A DNA stretch of 5,573 nucleotides, from positions 1 through 5,573 of the forward strand of contig JAVEEO010000545.1 in assembly GCA_030840415.1 (NCBI GenBank), read 5' to 3'. The notes beneath the pieces were generated by a model. That model searched no databases and had not been told where the DNA came from. It saw only the letters and a program-made list of their open reading frames with translations. This document shows positions 1 to 5,573 of this stretch, piece after piece. Position numbers and translations under genes: made by a program. This DNA is from Pseudonocardiales bacterium (GTDB lineage Bacteria > Actinomycetota > Actinomycetes > Mycobacteriales > Jatrophihabitantaceae). Within the stretch, counting starts at the first letter, position 1, and each line of letters begins with the position of its first letter.

Positions 1-940
1 GGTTGTCCCGCAGGAAGTTCCGCGAGTTCTCCTTGCCCTGGCCGAGCTGGTCGCCTTCGTAGGTGTACCAGGCGCCGGACTTGCGAACGATCCCCTGGTC
101 GACACCGACATCGATGAGCGAGCCCTCGCGGCTGATGCCCTGGCCGTAGACGATGTCGAACTCGGCCTGCTTGAACGGAGGCGCGACCTTGTTCTTGACG
201 ACCTTGACCCGGGTTCGGTTGCCGACGGCTTCGCCGCCGTCCTTGAGGGTCTCGATGCGCCGGACGTCCATGCGCACCGAGGAGTAGAACTTCAGCGCCT
301 TGCCACCGGTGGTGGTCTCAGGCGAGCCGAACATGACCCCGATCTTCTCGCGCAGCTGGTTGATGAAGATCGCGGTGGTGCCGGAGTTGCTCAGCGCACC
401 GGTGATCTTGCGCAGCGCCTGGCTCATCAGCCTGGCCTGCAGGCCGACGTGGCTGTCGCCCATTTCGCCCTCGATCTCGGCACGGGGCACCAGCGCTGCC
501 ACCGAGTCGACGACGATGATGTCCAGGGCGCCCGAGCGGATCAGCATGTCCATGATCTCGAGCGCCTGCTCACCGGTGTCGGGCTGGCTGACCAGCAGGG
601 CGTCGGTGTCGACGCCGAGGGCGCGGGCGTACTCGGGATCGAGCGCGTGCTCGGCGTCGATGAACGCCGCCACCCCACCGGCGGCCTGGGCGTTGGCCAC
701 GGCGTGCAGGGCCACGGTCGTCTTGCCGGAGCTCTCCGGGCCGTAGATCTCCACGATCCGGCCGCGCGGCAGGCCGCCGATGCCGAGGGCGATGTCGAGG
801 GCGATCGAGCCGGTCGGGATGACTTCGATGGGAACGTAGGGTCGCTCGCCCAACCGCATCACCGAGCCCTTGCCGAACTGCTTGTCGATCTGACCCAGTG
901 CGACCTCAAGTGCCTTGTCGCGGTCGAATGCTGCGGCCAT
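1..940 (-). CDS. recA: RecA recombinase (3' end cut by window edge)
   Basis: RecA binds single-stranded DNA as an ATP-dependent filament, carries out homologous strand exchange and triggers LexA self-cleavage in the SOS response. The first 313 codons are present; actinobacterial RecA is about 350 residues, so only the C-terminal tail is missing. Visible landmarks are Walker [10 protein letters not shown] at residues 67-75, the catalytic-Glu region [10 protein letters not shown] at 95-104, Walker B LDIIVVDS at 139-146, the L1 region [18 protein letters not shown] at 157-174, [16 protein letters not shown] at 194-209, and L2 through [11 protein letters not shown]. The ATG at 940 has GAGAGG eight bases upstream and gives the normal N-terminus ([19 protein letters not shown]). 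The gene is intein-free: residues 251-252 are KV where M. tuberculosis has its intein before a Cys, and G205-S206, the M. leprae site, is also uninterrupted. It lies 176 bp downstream of the DUF3046 gene on the same strand, with two damage-responsive promoters between them. Identification is certain. Confidence 0.99.
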   Translation of the reverse strand, partial: MAAAFDRDKALEVALGQIDKQFGKGSVMRLGERPYVPIEVIPTGSIALDIALGIGGLPRGRIVEIYGPESSGKTTVALHAVANAQAAGGVAAFIDAEHALDPEYARALGVDTDALLVSQPDTGEQALEIMDMLIRSGALDIIVVDSVAALVPRAEIEGEMGDSHVGLQARLMSQALRKITGALSNSGTTAIFINQLREKIGVMFGSPETTTGGKALKFYSSVRMDVRRIETLKDGGEAVGNRTRVKVVKNKVAPPFKQAEFDIVYGQGISREGSLIDVGVDQGIVRKSGAWYTYEGDQLGQGKENSRNFLRDN

Positions 941-948
941 CTTCGGTA

Positions 949-954
949 CCTCTC
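949..954 (-). promoter_or_regulatory. recA ribosome binding site
   Basis: On the minus strand this reads GAGAGG, eight bases before the recA ATG. It is a clear Shine-Dalgarno sequence and supports the start at 940. Confidence 0.8.
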
Positions 955-979
955 TTATCGGGTGTCCTTCTCGAGAGCA

Positions 980-1002
980 ACGCTAGATCTGACCACCGAC
1001 AT
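980..1002 (-). promoter_or_regulatory. RecA-NDp (PafBC-type, LexA-independent) promoter of recA
   Basis: Read on the minus strand, the upstream element ATGTCGGTG (1002-994) is followed by exactly 8 bases and then TAGCGT (985-980). The consensus as I know it is tTGTCRgtg-N8-TAnnnT, and only the least conserved first base differs. In mycobacteria this promoter class is activated by the WYL-domain regulator PafBC and induces recA without LexA cleavage. The predicted transcription start is near 973, giving a leader of roughly 33 bases that contains the GAGAGG ribosome site. The match is seen directly; PafBC control is inferred from the family. Confidence 0.88.
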
Positions 1003-1049
1003 TTTCGGCCGGCGAAGCACAGCTGTGGAAGACCAGGGGCTCGGATACC

Positions 1050-1055
1050 AGATTA
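1050..1055 (-). promoter_or_regulatory. -10 element of the LexA-controlled recA promoter
   Basis: The minus strand reads TAATCT, fitting the actinobacterial TAnnnT -10 form. It sits one base beyond the SOS box, so LexA bound at the box would cover the spacer of this promoter. No good -35 is visible: the hexamer at a 17-base spacing is GGTCAA, a poor match to TTGACA. The predicted start is near 1043, giving a leader of about 100 bases that runs through the second promoter. Confidence 0.6.
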
Positions 1056-1056
1056 G

Positions 1057-1072
1057 CCGAACACCTGTTCGA
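1057..1072 (-). promoter_or_regulatory. SOS box (LexA operator) of recA
   Basis: The minus strand reads TCGAACAGGTGTTCGG. This is the actinobacterial LexA palindrome TCGAAC-N4-GTTCGA with one changed base at the outer end; the core arms GAAC and GTTC (1059-1062 and 1067-1070) are perfect. As I recall, it matches the M. tuberculosis recA SOS box. It lies 117 bp upstream of the recA ATG and next to a TAATCT -10, as expected for a repressor site. It would put recA under negative LexA control and create the SOS feedback loop. Confidence 0.92.
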
Positions 1073-1116
1073 TTGACCGCAACACGCCGGATTGGATCGG
1101 CGCCACCCGGCAGGTC

Positions 1117-1308
1117 TCAGCGCAGCTTCTGCGCAACGTCGAACTCCTGGCAGATCGCGCGCCAGACCGCCTTGGGCGCATCGCCGCGCTCGATCGCCTC
1201 GTTGACCGTCGCGCCGAGCGTGGTCACCCGGTAGTCGGCGGCCAGCGAATGCGCATAGGTGGTCCCGAACCGGGCTTCCATCCGCTGCCAGAACTCACTC
1301 AATCGCAC
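1117..1308 (-). CDS. DUF3046 family small protein
   Basis: This 63-residue soluble protein matches the actinobacterial DUF3046 family, known for sitting immediately upstream of recA; its function is not established. The N-terminus MRLSEFWQRMEARFG and the segment AVWRAICQEFDV (residues 47-58) are the recognisable conserved blocks. The middle (about 24-45) has the family's pattern TTLGATVNEAIERGDAPKA. It appears mainly helical, with no signal peptide, membrane segment or metal-binding Cys/His cluster. The start is GTG at 1308; no internal ATG preserves the conserved N-terminus. There is no Shine-Dalgarno sequence before it, but a TACTGT -10 ends seven bases upstream, implying leaderless mRNA. 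Transcription may run on into recA, since no terminator is visible in the 176-bp gap. A role linked to RecA is guilt by association only. Confidence 0.88.
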   Translation of the reverse strand: MRLSEFWQRMEARFGTTYAHSLAADYRVTTLGATVNEAIERGDAPKAVWRAICQEFDVAQKLR

Positions 1309-1315
1309 TCTGGGA

Positions 1316-1321
1316 ACAGTA
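1316..1321 (-). promoter_or_regulatory. -10 element driving a leaderless DUF3046 mRNA
   Basis: The minus strand reads TACTGT, a TAnnnT-type -10. Seven bases separate it from the GTG at 1308, so the expected +1 falls on the start codon. Nothing resembling GGAGG lies between, consistent with leaderless translation, which is common in actinobacteria. No -35 is recognisable upstream. Confidence 0.6.
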
Positions 1322-1352
1322 ATGCGGCTGCGGCCCGCCGTGGCGCTCGGGC

Positions 1353-1356
1353 AGGA
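1353..1356 (+). promoter_or_regulatory. Candidate ribosome binding site of the GNAT gene
   Basis: AGGA lies eight bases before the ATG at 1365 and is the only Shine-Dalgarno-like sequence near it. It supports that start over internal alternatives. An overlapping reading is possible: CAGGAT (1352-1357) could be a weak -10 seven bases from the ATG, which would make this mRNA leaderless too. I see no strong plus-strand promoter in the 56-bp divergent gap. Confidence 0.45.
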
Positions 1357-1364
1357 TCTCGGCT

Positions 1365-2003
1365 ATGCCGGTCCTCGCCTCCCCCGCCCCCGAGCCTGCC
1401 CGCTGGTACGCCCAGGAGGTGCTGACCGGCTCCAGGGTCACGCTGGTGCCGCTGCAGGTCGAACATGCCGAGGGCTACGCCGCGGCGCTGCGCTCGGACG
1501 GCGGCGCCGAGCAGGTCTATCGCTGGTTGGGCTGGGCGCCTGTCCCGGTGACCGCGGAGCTGGCCCGCGCCGAGATCCTGCAGGCCCTGGCGGCCCGGGC
1601 CCGGGGCGAGCGGTTCCCCTTCGCCCAGTTGGACGCCGGCACCGGGGAACTGCTGGGCACCACCAGCTTCTACGAGGTGCAGCCGGAGCTGCGGTCGCTG
1701 GCGATCGGCTACACCTGGCTGGGAAAGCGCTGGTGGCGAACCGGCCACAACACCGAGTCCAAGCTGCTGCTGCTCGGCCACGCCTTCGACGTGCTGGGGG
1801 CGGCCCGGGTGGTGTGGCACACCGACGTGCTCAACGAGCGGTCCCGGGCGGCGATCCAGCGGTTGGGCGCCATCGAGGAGGGCGTGCTGCGCAAGCACCG
1901 GATCCGGGCCGACGGCACCTGGCGCGACTCCGCGCAGTATTCGATGATCGACGAGGACTGGCCGGCAGCGCGGGATCGGCTGACGGCCGGCCTGCGGCGC
2001 TGA
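1365..2003 (+). CDS. GNAT acetyltransferase, RimJ/RimL type (Acetyltransf_3)
   Basis: This 212-residue protein is predicted to transfer an acetyl group from acetyl-CoA to an amine; the RimJ/RimL subgroup includes ribosomal-protein N-terminal acetyltransferases and many small-molecule enzymes, so the substrate is unknown. The first strand TGSRVTLVPLQVEHAEGYAAAL (21-42) is the usual subgroup opening. PFAQLDAGTGELLGTTSFYEV (85-105) and LAIGYTWLGKRWWRTGHNTESKLLLLGHAF (112-141) form the central sheet and acetyl-CoA loop, with R122-W-W-R-T-G127 in place of a canonical Q/RxxGxG/A. TDVLNERSRAAIQRLGAIEEGVLRKH (153-178) is the conserved helix and turn near the pantetheine arm. It ends with the typical DxAxYSMIDEDWP segment. 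The first 18 or so residues are a nonconserved extension, so the true start could be slightly downstream. It precedes lhr by 102 bp on the same strand and diverges from the DUF3046 gene by 56 bp. Whether it acts with lhr is not shown. Confidence 0.9.
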   Translation: MPVLASPAPEPARWYAQEVLTGSRVTLVPLQVEHAEGYAAALRSDGGAEQVYRWLGWAPVPVTAELARAEILQALAARARGERFPFAQLDAGTGELLGTTSFYEVQPELRSLAIGYTWLGKRWWRTGHNTESKLLLLGHAFDVLGAARVVWHTDVLNERSRAAIQRLGAIEEGVLRKHRIRADGTWRDSAQYSMIDEDWPAARDRLTAGLRR

Positions 2004-2105
2004 CCGATCCGAATCCGGCGGCCCGGCTCCGGCGGTGCGAACCCGGCCGGTCGATGATCGCCGACGGCAGCGGGTGCTGTCAGACCCGAGAGGCACACTG
2101 AAGAG
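2004..2105 (+). other. GNAT-lhr intergenic gap
   Basis: This 102-bp gap has no open gene. It contains a short direct repeat CCGGCGG (2015-2021 and 2029-2035), GC-rich sequence with no hairpin plus T-run that would make an intrinsic terminator, and a candidate damage promoter at its right end. Read-through from the GNAT gene into lhr therefore remains possible. Confidence 0.6.
2077..2099 (+). promoter_or_regulatory. Candidate RecA-NDp-like promoter of lhr
   Basis: The plus strand reads cTGTCAGac (2077-2085), then 8 bases, then CACACT (2094-2099). Against tTGTCRgtg-N8-TAnnnT, the central TGTCRg block and the spacing are kept, while the last two bases of the upstream element and the first T of the -10 are not. 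Seven bases separate the -10 from the ATG at 2106, so the predicted start site is the A of the start codon. The same -10-to-start distance occurs before the DUF3046 gene. The match is partial, so PafBC control of lhr here is a hypothesis. Confidence 0.4.
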
Positions 2106-5100
2106 ATGGACACCCTGTTCGCGCCGGCGACCACCGCCTGGTTCGAGGGTGCCTTCGCCAGCCCCACCGAGGCCCAGACCGGTGCGTGGCAGGCGATCTC
2201 GCGCGGCGACCACACCCTGGTGGTCGCCCCGACCGGGTCCGGCAAGACCCTGGCCGCGTTCCTGTCGGCGATCGACCGGCTGGCCGCGCTGCCGGTGCCC
2301 GACGACCCGAACCGGCGCTGCCGGGTGCTCTACGTCAGCCCGCTGAAGGCGCTGGCCGCCGACGTCGAGCGCAACCTGCGCTCGCCGCTGGTGGGCATCG
2401 CGCAGGCCGCCCGCCGGTTGCTGCTGCCCGAACCCCAGATCGCGGTCTCGATGCGCTCCGGCGACACCTCGCCCGAGGACCGGCGGGCCTTCGCCCGGCA
2501 CGGCGCCGACATCCTGTTCTCCACGCCCGAGTCGCTGTTCCAGCTGCTCACCTCCGCGGCCCGTCAGGCGCTGGCGGGCGGCGAGACGGTGATCATCGAC
2601 GAGGTGCACGCGGTGGCGGCCACCAAGCGGGGGGCGCACCTGGCGGTCAGCCTGGAGCGGCTCGACGCGCTGCTGGACCAGCCGGCCCAGCGCATCGGGC
2701 TGTCGGCCACCGTCCGGCCGATCGACGAGGTCTCCACCTTCCTGGCCGGCGGGCGGCCGGTCACCGTGGTCCAGCCCGACACCGTCAAGCGGCTGGACCT
2801 GTCCGTGGTGGTGCCGGTGGAGGACCTGACCGAACTCGGCGACGGCCAGCCCGACCCCGGGCAGGACCCGCAGCGCCGGGCCTCGATCTGGCCGCACGTC
2901 GAGGAGCGGGTCCTCGACCTGATCGACAGCCACACCTCCACCATCGTGTTCGCCAACTCCCGCCGGCTGGCCGAGCGGTTGACGGCCCGGCTCAACGACC
3001 TGGCCCACGAACGCGATCCGGAGCGCCCCGCCGACATCCGCGCGCATCACGGCTCGGTCTCGCGCGAGCAGCGCCAGATCGTCGAGGAGGACCTGAAGGC
3101 CGGCCGGATCCCGGCAGTGGTCGCCACCTCCTCTCTTGAGCTCGGCATCGACATGGGTGCGGTCGACCTGGTGGTGCAGGTCGAGTCGCCGCCATCGGTG
3201 GCCGCGGGCATGCAACGACTCGGCCGGGCCGGCCACCAGGTGGGTGCGGAGTCACGGGGGGTGATCTTTCCCAAGTACCGCGGCGACCTGCTCGAATGCG
3301 CGGTGGTGGCCGAGCGGATCCGCGAGGGCAAGATCGAGTCGATGCGCTACCCGCGCAACCCGCTGGACGTGCTCGCCCAGCAGATCGTGGCGATGGTGGC
3401 GCTGGACACCGTGACGGTGGACGAGGTCGAGACCCTGGTCAGGCGCAGCGCACCGTTCGCCACGCTGCCCCGGTCCGCCCTCGACGCGGTGCTGGACATG
3501 CTGGCCGGTCGCTATCCCTCCGATGCCTTCGCCGAGCTGCGGCCCCGGCTGGTCTGGGACCGGATCACCGGCGAGCTGACCGGACGGGCCGGCGCACAGC
3601 GGCTGGCGGTGACCTCCGGCGGCACCATCCCCGACCGCGGCATGTTCGGGGTATTCCTGGCCGCCGCCGACGGTCCCGGCCGCCGGGTGGGCGAGCTGGA
3701 CGAGGAGATGGTCTACGAGTCCCGGGTCGGTGAGGTGTTCCTGCTCGGCTCCTCGTCCTGGCGGATCGAGGACATCACCCACGACCGGGTGCTGGTGACC
3801 CCGGCCCCCGGCCAGGCGGGCAAGATGCCGTTCTGGAAGGGCGACTCGCTCGGCCGACCGGTGGAGCTGGGCCGGGCGCTGGGCGCGTTCGTCCGCGAAC
3901 TCGGCACCGCCACCGCCGACGACGCCATCCAGCGGGCCAGGTCAGCGGGGTTGGACGAGTGGGCGGCGGCCAACCTGGTCAGCTACCTCACCGAGCAGCG
4001 GGCGGCCACCGGGCACCTGCCGACCGACCGGACGATCGTGGTGGAACGGTTCCGCGACGAACTCGGTGACTGGCGGCTGGTGATCCACTCGCCCTTCGGC
4101 GCACCGGTGAACGCCCCCTGGGCGCTGGCCATCTCGGCCGGGCTGCGCGAGCGCTACGGCCTCGACGTCCAGTCGATGCACTCCGACGACGGCATCGTGC
4201 TGCGGCTGCCCGACACCACCGCCGAGGCGCCCACCGGCGACGTCGCTGTCTTCGATCCCGGCGACATCGCCGGCCTGGTCACCGGTGAGGTGACCAACTC
4301 GGCGCTGTTCGCCTCCCGGTTCCGCGAGTGCGCCGCCCGCTCGCTACTGCTGCCCAAGCGCGACCCGCGCCGGCGCGCGCCGCTGTGGCAGCAGCGCCAG
4401 CGCGCCAACGCCCTGATGCAGGTGGCGCGCGACTACGGCCAGTTCCCGGTGGTACTCGAGGCCATGCGGGAATGCCTGCAGGACGTCTACGACCTGCCGG
4501 GCCTGACCGAGATCATGCGGCAGCTCCAATCGCGCCAACTCCGGCTGGTGGAGGTCGAGACCAGCAGCCCGTCGCCGTTCGCGCAGTCGCTGCTGTTCAG
4601 CTACGTCGGCATGTTCCTCTACGACACCGACGCGCCGCTGGCCGAACGCCGGGCCCAGGCCCTCACCCTGGACACCTCACTGCTGGCCGAGCTGATGGGC
4701 TCGCCGGACCTGCGCGACCTGCTCGACGAGAACGCGATCGCCGAGTCCATCGCCGACGCCCAGCGGCTCAGCGAGGCCAGGCGGGTGCGCGGCACCGACC
4801 AGACAGCCGACCTGCTGCGCGAGGTGGGTGACCTCAGCACCGCCGAGGCCGTCGCCCGGGGCGCCACCGAGGCGGACCTGGAGGCACTCCGCAAGGCGCG
4901 GCGGGCGATCACCGTCCGGATTGCCGGCGAGCTGCGCTGGCTGGCGATCGAGGACTCCGGCCGGGTCCGCGACGCGCTCGGGGTCGCGCTGCCGGTGGGG
5001 ATTCCAGAGGCGTTCACCGAGCTGGTGGCAGATCCGCTGGGCGATCTGCTGTCCAGGTATGCCCGCACGCACGGCCCGTTCGTGCTCGCCGAGCCGGCAA

Positions 5101-5573
5101 CCCGGCTGGGCCTGGGGCCGGCGGTGGTGCAGACGGGCCTGGAGCGGTTGGTCGCCACCGGGCAACTGGTGGCCGGTGAGTTCACGCCCGGCCGGGTAGG
5201 GCGCGAGTACTGCGGCGCGAGCATGCTGCGCACCATCCGGCGGCGGTCGCTGGCCGCCCTGCGCCGGGAGGTCGAACCGGCTCCGCAGGTGGTGCTGGCC
5301 AGGTTCCTGCCGGAATGGCAGGGCGTCGGGGCCGGCCGGCGCGCTCGCGGCATCGATGGCCTGGCCCGGGTCATCGAGCAGTTGGCCGGCGTCGCGGTGC
5401 CGGCCAGCGCGCTGGAGAGCCTGGTGCTACCGGCCCGGCTGTCGGACTACTCGCCGGCGTTGCTGGACGAGCTGACCAGCTCCGGAGAGGTGCTGTGGTG
5501 CGGCGCCGGCACGCTGGCCGGCAACGACGGCTGGCTCCGCCTGGTACCGGCCGGAGCGGCAGCTGAGCTGTTG
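2106..5573 (+). CDS. lhr: Lhr-family superfamily 2 DNA/RNA helicase (3' end cut by window edge)
   Basis: Lhr is an ATP-dependent 3'-to-5' single-strand DNA translocase that, in M. smegmatis, prefers unwinding RNA:DNA hybrids; it acts in DNA repair. The window has 1156 codons with no stop; characterised actinobacterial Lhr is about 1500 residues, so roughly 350 are missing. Helicase motifs run in order: PTEAQ 20-24, Walker A APTGSGKT 41-48, Ia YVSPLKAL 76-83, STPESL 139-144, Walker B DEVH 165-168, III LSAT 199-202, IV IVFANSRR 280-287, V ATSSLELGID 340-349 and VI QRLGRAGH 370-377. The Lhr-specific part follows: SGGTIPDRG 504-512, MPFWKGD 574-580, HSPFG 661-665, VNAPWALAI 668-676, and LLLPKRDPRRRAPLWQQRQRAN. 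T140, I508 and W577 are likely equivalents of M. smegmatis DNA contacts T145, I528 and W597 (recalled numbering). From about residue 840 the sequence is the winged-helix C-terminal region that drives oligomer formation. The ATG at 2106 lacks a well-spaced ribosome site (GAGAGG is 12 bases away), which fits a leaderless start. Confidence 0.97.
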   Translation, partial: MDTLFAPATTAWFEGAFASPTEAQTGAWQAISRGDHTLVVAPTGSGKTLAAFLSAIDRLAALPVPDDPNRRCRVLYVSPLKALAADVERNLRSPLVGIAQAARRLLLPEPQIAVSMRSGDTSPEDRRAFARHGADILFSTPESLFQLLTSAARQALAGGETVIIDEVHAVAATKRGAHLAVSLERLDALLDQPAQRIGLSATVRPIDEVSTFLAGGRPVTVVQPDTVKRLDLSVVVPVEDLTELGDGQPDPGQDPQRRASIWPHVEERVLDLIDSHTSTIVFANSRRLAERLTARLNDLAHERDPERPADIRAHHGSVSREQRQIVEEDLKAGRIPAVVATSSLELGIDMGAVDLVVQVESPPSVAAGMQRLGRAGHQVGAESRGVIFPKYRGDLLECAVVAERIREGKIESMRYPRNPLDVLAQQIVAMVALDTVTVDEVETLVRRSAPFATLPRSALDAVLDMLAGRYPSDAFAELRPRLVWDRITGELTGRAGAQRLAVTSGGTIPDRGMFGVFLAAADGPGRRVGELDEEMVYESRVGEVFLLGSSSWRIEDITHDRVLVTPAPGQAGKMPFWKGDSLGRPVELGRALGAFVRELGTATADDAIQRARSAGLDEWAAANLVSYLTEQRAATGHLPTDRTIVVERFRDELGDWRLVIHSPFGAPVNAPWALAISAGLRERYGLDVQSMHSDDGIVLRLPDTTAEAPTGDVAVFDPGDIAGLVTGEVTNSALFASRFRECAARSLLLPKRDPRRRAPLWQQRQRANALMQVARDYGQFPVVLEAMRECLQDVYDLPGLTEIMRQLQSRQLRLVEVETSSPSPFAQSLLFSYVGMFLYDTDAPLAERRAQALTLDTSLLAELMGSPDLRDLLDENAIAESIADAQRLSEARRVRGTDQTADLLREVGDLSTAEAVARGATEADLEALRKARRAITVRIAGELRWLAIEDSGRVRDALGVALPVGIPEAFTELVADPLGDLLSRYARTHGPFVLAEPATRLGLGPAVVQTGLERLVATGQLVAGEFTPGRVGREYCGASMLRTIRRRSLAALRREVEPAPQVVLARFLPEWQGVGAGRRARGIDGLARVIEQLAGVAVPASALESLVLPARLSDYSPALLDELTSSGEVLWCGAGTLAGNDGWLRLVPAGAAAELL

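Noticed and set aside
1004..1016. Small inverted repeat TTCGGCCGGCGAA between the two recA promoters
   Set aside because: There are only four paired bases around a five-base loop and no T-run; too weak for a terminator or a dimeric operator.
449..1234. A 261-codon plus-strand open frame antisense to recA, running across the recA regulatory gap
   Set aside because: It lies opposite a certain recA reading frame and crosses both recA promoters; the product has no family resemblance.
2002..2052. Possible terminator between the GNAT gene and lhr (GACCG and CGGTC arms, CCGGC-rich middle)
   Set aside because: The arms are five bases and about 40 apart, with no following T-run; expected by chance at this GC content.
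2038..2053. Possible second SOS box near lhr, starting from GAAC at 2039
   Set aside because: The partner half GTTC is absent at the required four-base spacing.
1299..3236. A 645-codon open frame on the minus strand opposite the GNAT gene and the first third of lhr
   Set aside because: Its translation is low-complexity, rich in Gly, Arg, His and Gln, with no recognisable motif. It is the antisense shadow of GC-rich codons; the opposite strand encodes two clear protein families.
4619..5374. A 251-codon minus-strand open frame opposite the C-terminal part of lhr
   Set aside because: The translation is Ser/Arg/Ala-rich noise, and the plus strand continues the lhr frame without interruption.

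Overview
The window is chromosomal DNA of a high-GC actinobacterium. This is supported by dense GC-rich coding, a RecA of actinobacterial type, a 63-codon DUF3046 gene just upstream of recA, an actinobacterial SOS box of the form GAAC-N4-GTTC, a RecA-NDp (PafBC-type) promoter, and start codons sitting directly on -10 elements. I cannot fix the genus. From memory, lhr is not beside recA in Mycobacterium tuberculosis, so the local gene order argues against a close relative of that species. Streptomyces, as I recall it, has a more similar order.

Layout: the left part (1-1308) is read on the minus strand. It holds a DUF3046 gene (1308 to 1117), a 176-bp regulatory gap, and recA (940 to the left edge, missing its last few dozen codons). 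The right part is read on the plus strand. It holds a RimJ/RimL-type GNAT acetyltransferase (1365-2003), a 102-bp gap, and lhr (2106 to the right edge). The lhr part is 1156 codons of a helicase that is about 1500 residues long in known actinobacteria. The two halves diverge from a 56-bp gap at 1309-1364.

Regulation is the best-resolved part. The recA leader carries two stacked promoters. The distal one has a LexA operator (1057-1072) abutting a -10 (1050-1055). The proximal one is an excellent match to the LexA-independent RecA-NDp consensus (980-1002). A weaker candidate of the same design lies immediately before lhr, with its -10 seven bases from the ATG. If real, RecA and Lhr would share one DNA-damage signal, and lhr mRNA would be leaderless. 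The DUF3046 gene also looks leaderless: a TACTGT -10 ends seven bases before its GTG and no Shine-Dalgarno sequence is visible.

Together this is a DNA-repair neighbourhood: RecA for strand exchange and the SOS co-protease role, Lhr as a 3'-to-5' translocase and RNA:DNA helicase, and two small companions of unknown role. I see no insertion sequence, CRISPR array, tRNA, rRNA, riboswitch or intein. I found no convincing previously undescribed system. The most useful leads are the candidate lhr damage promoter and the uncharacterised DUF3046 and GNAT genes.
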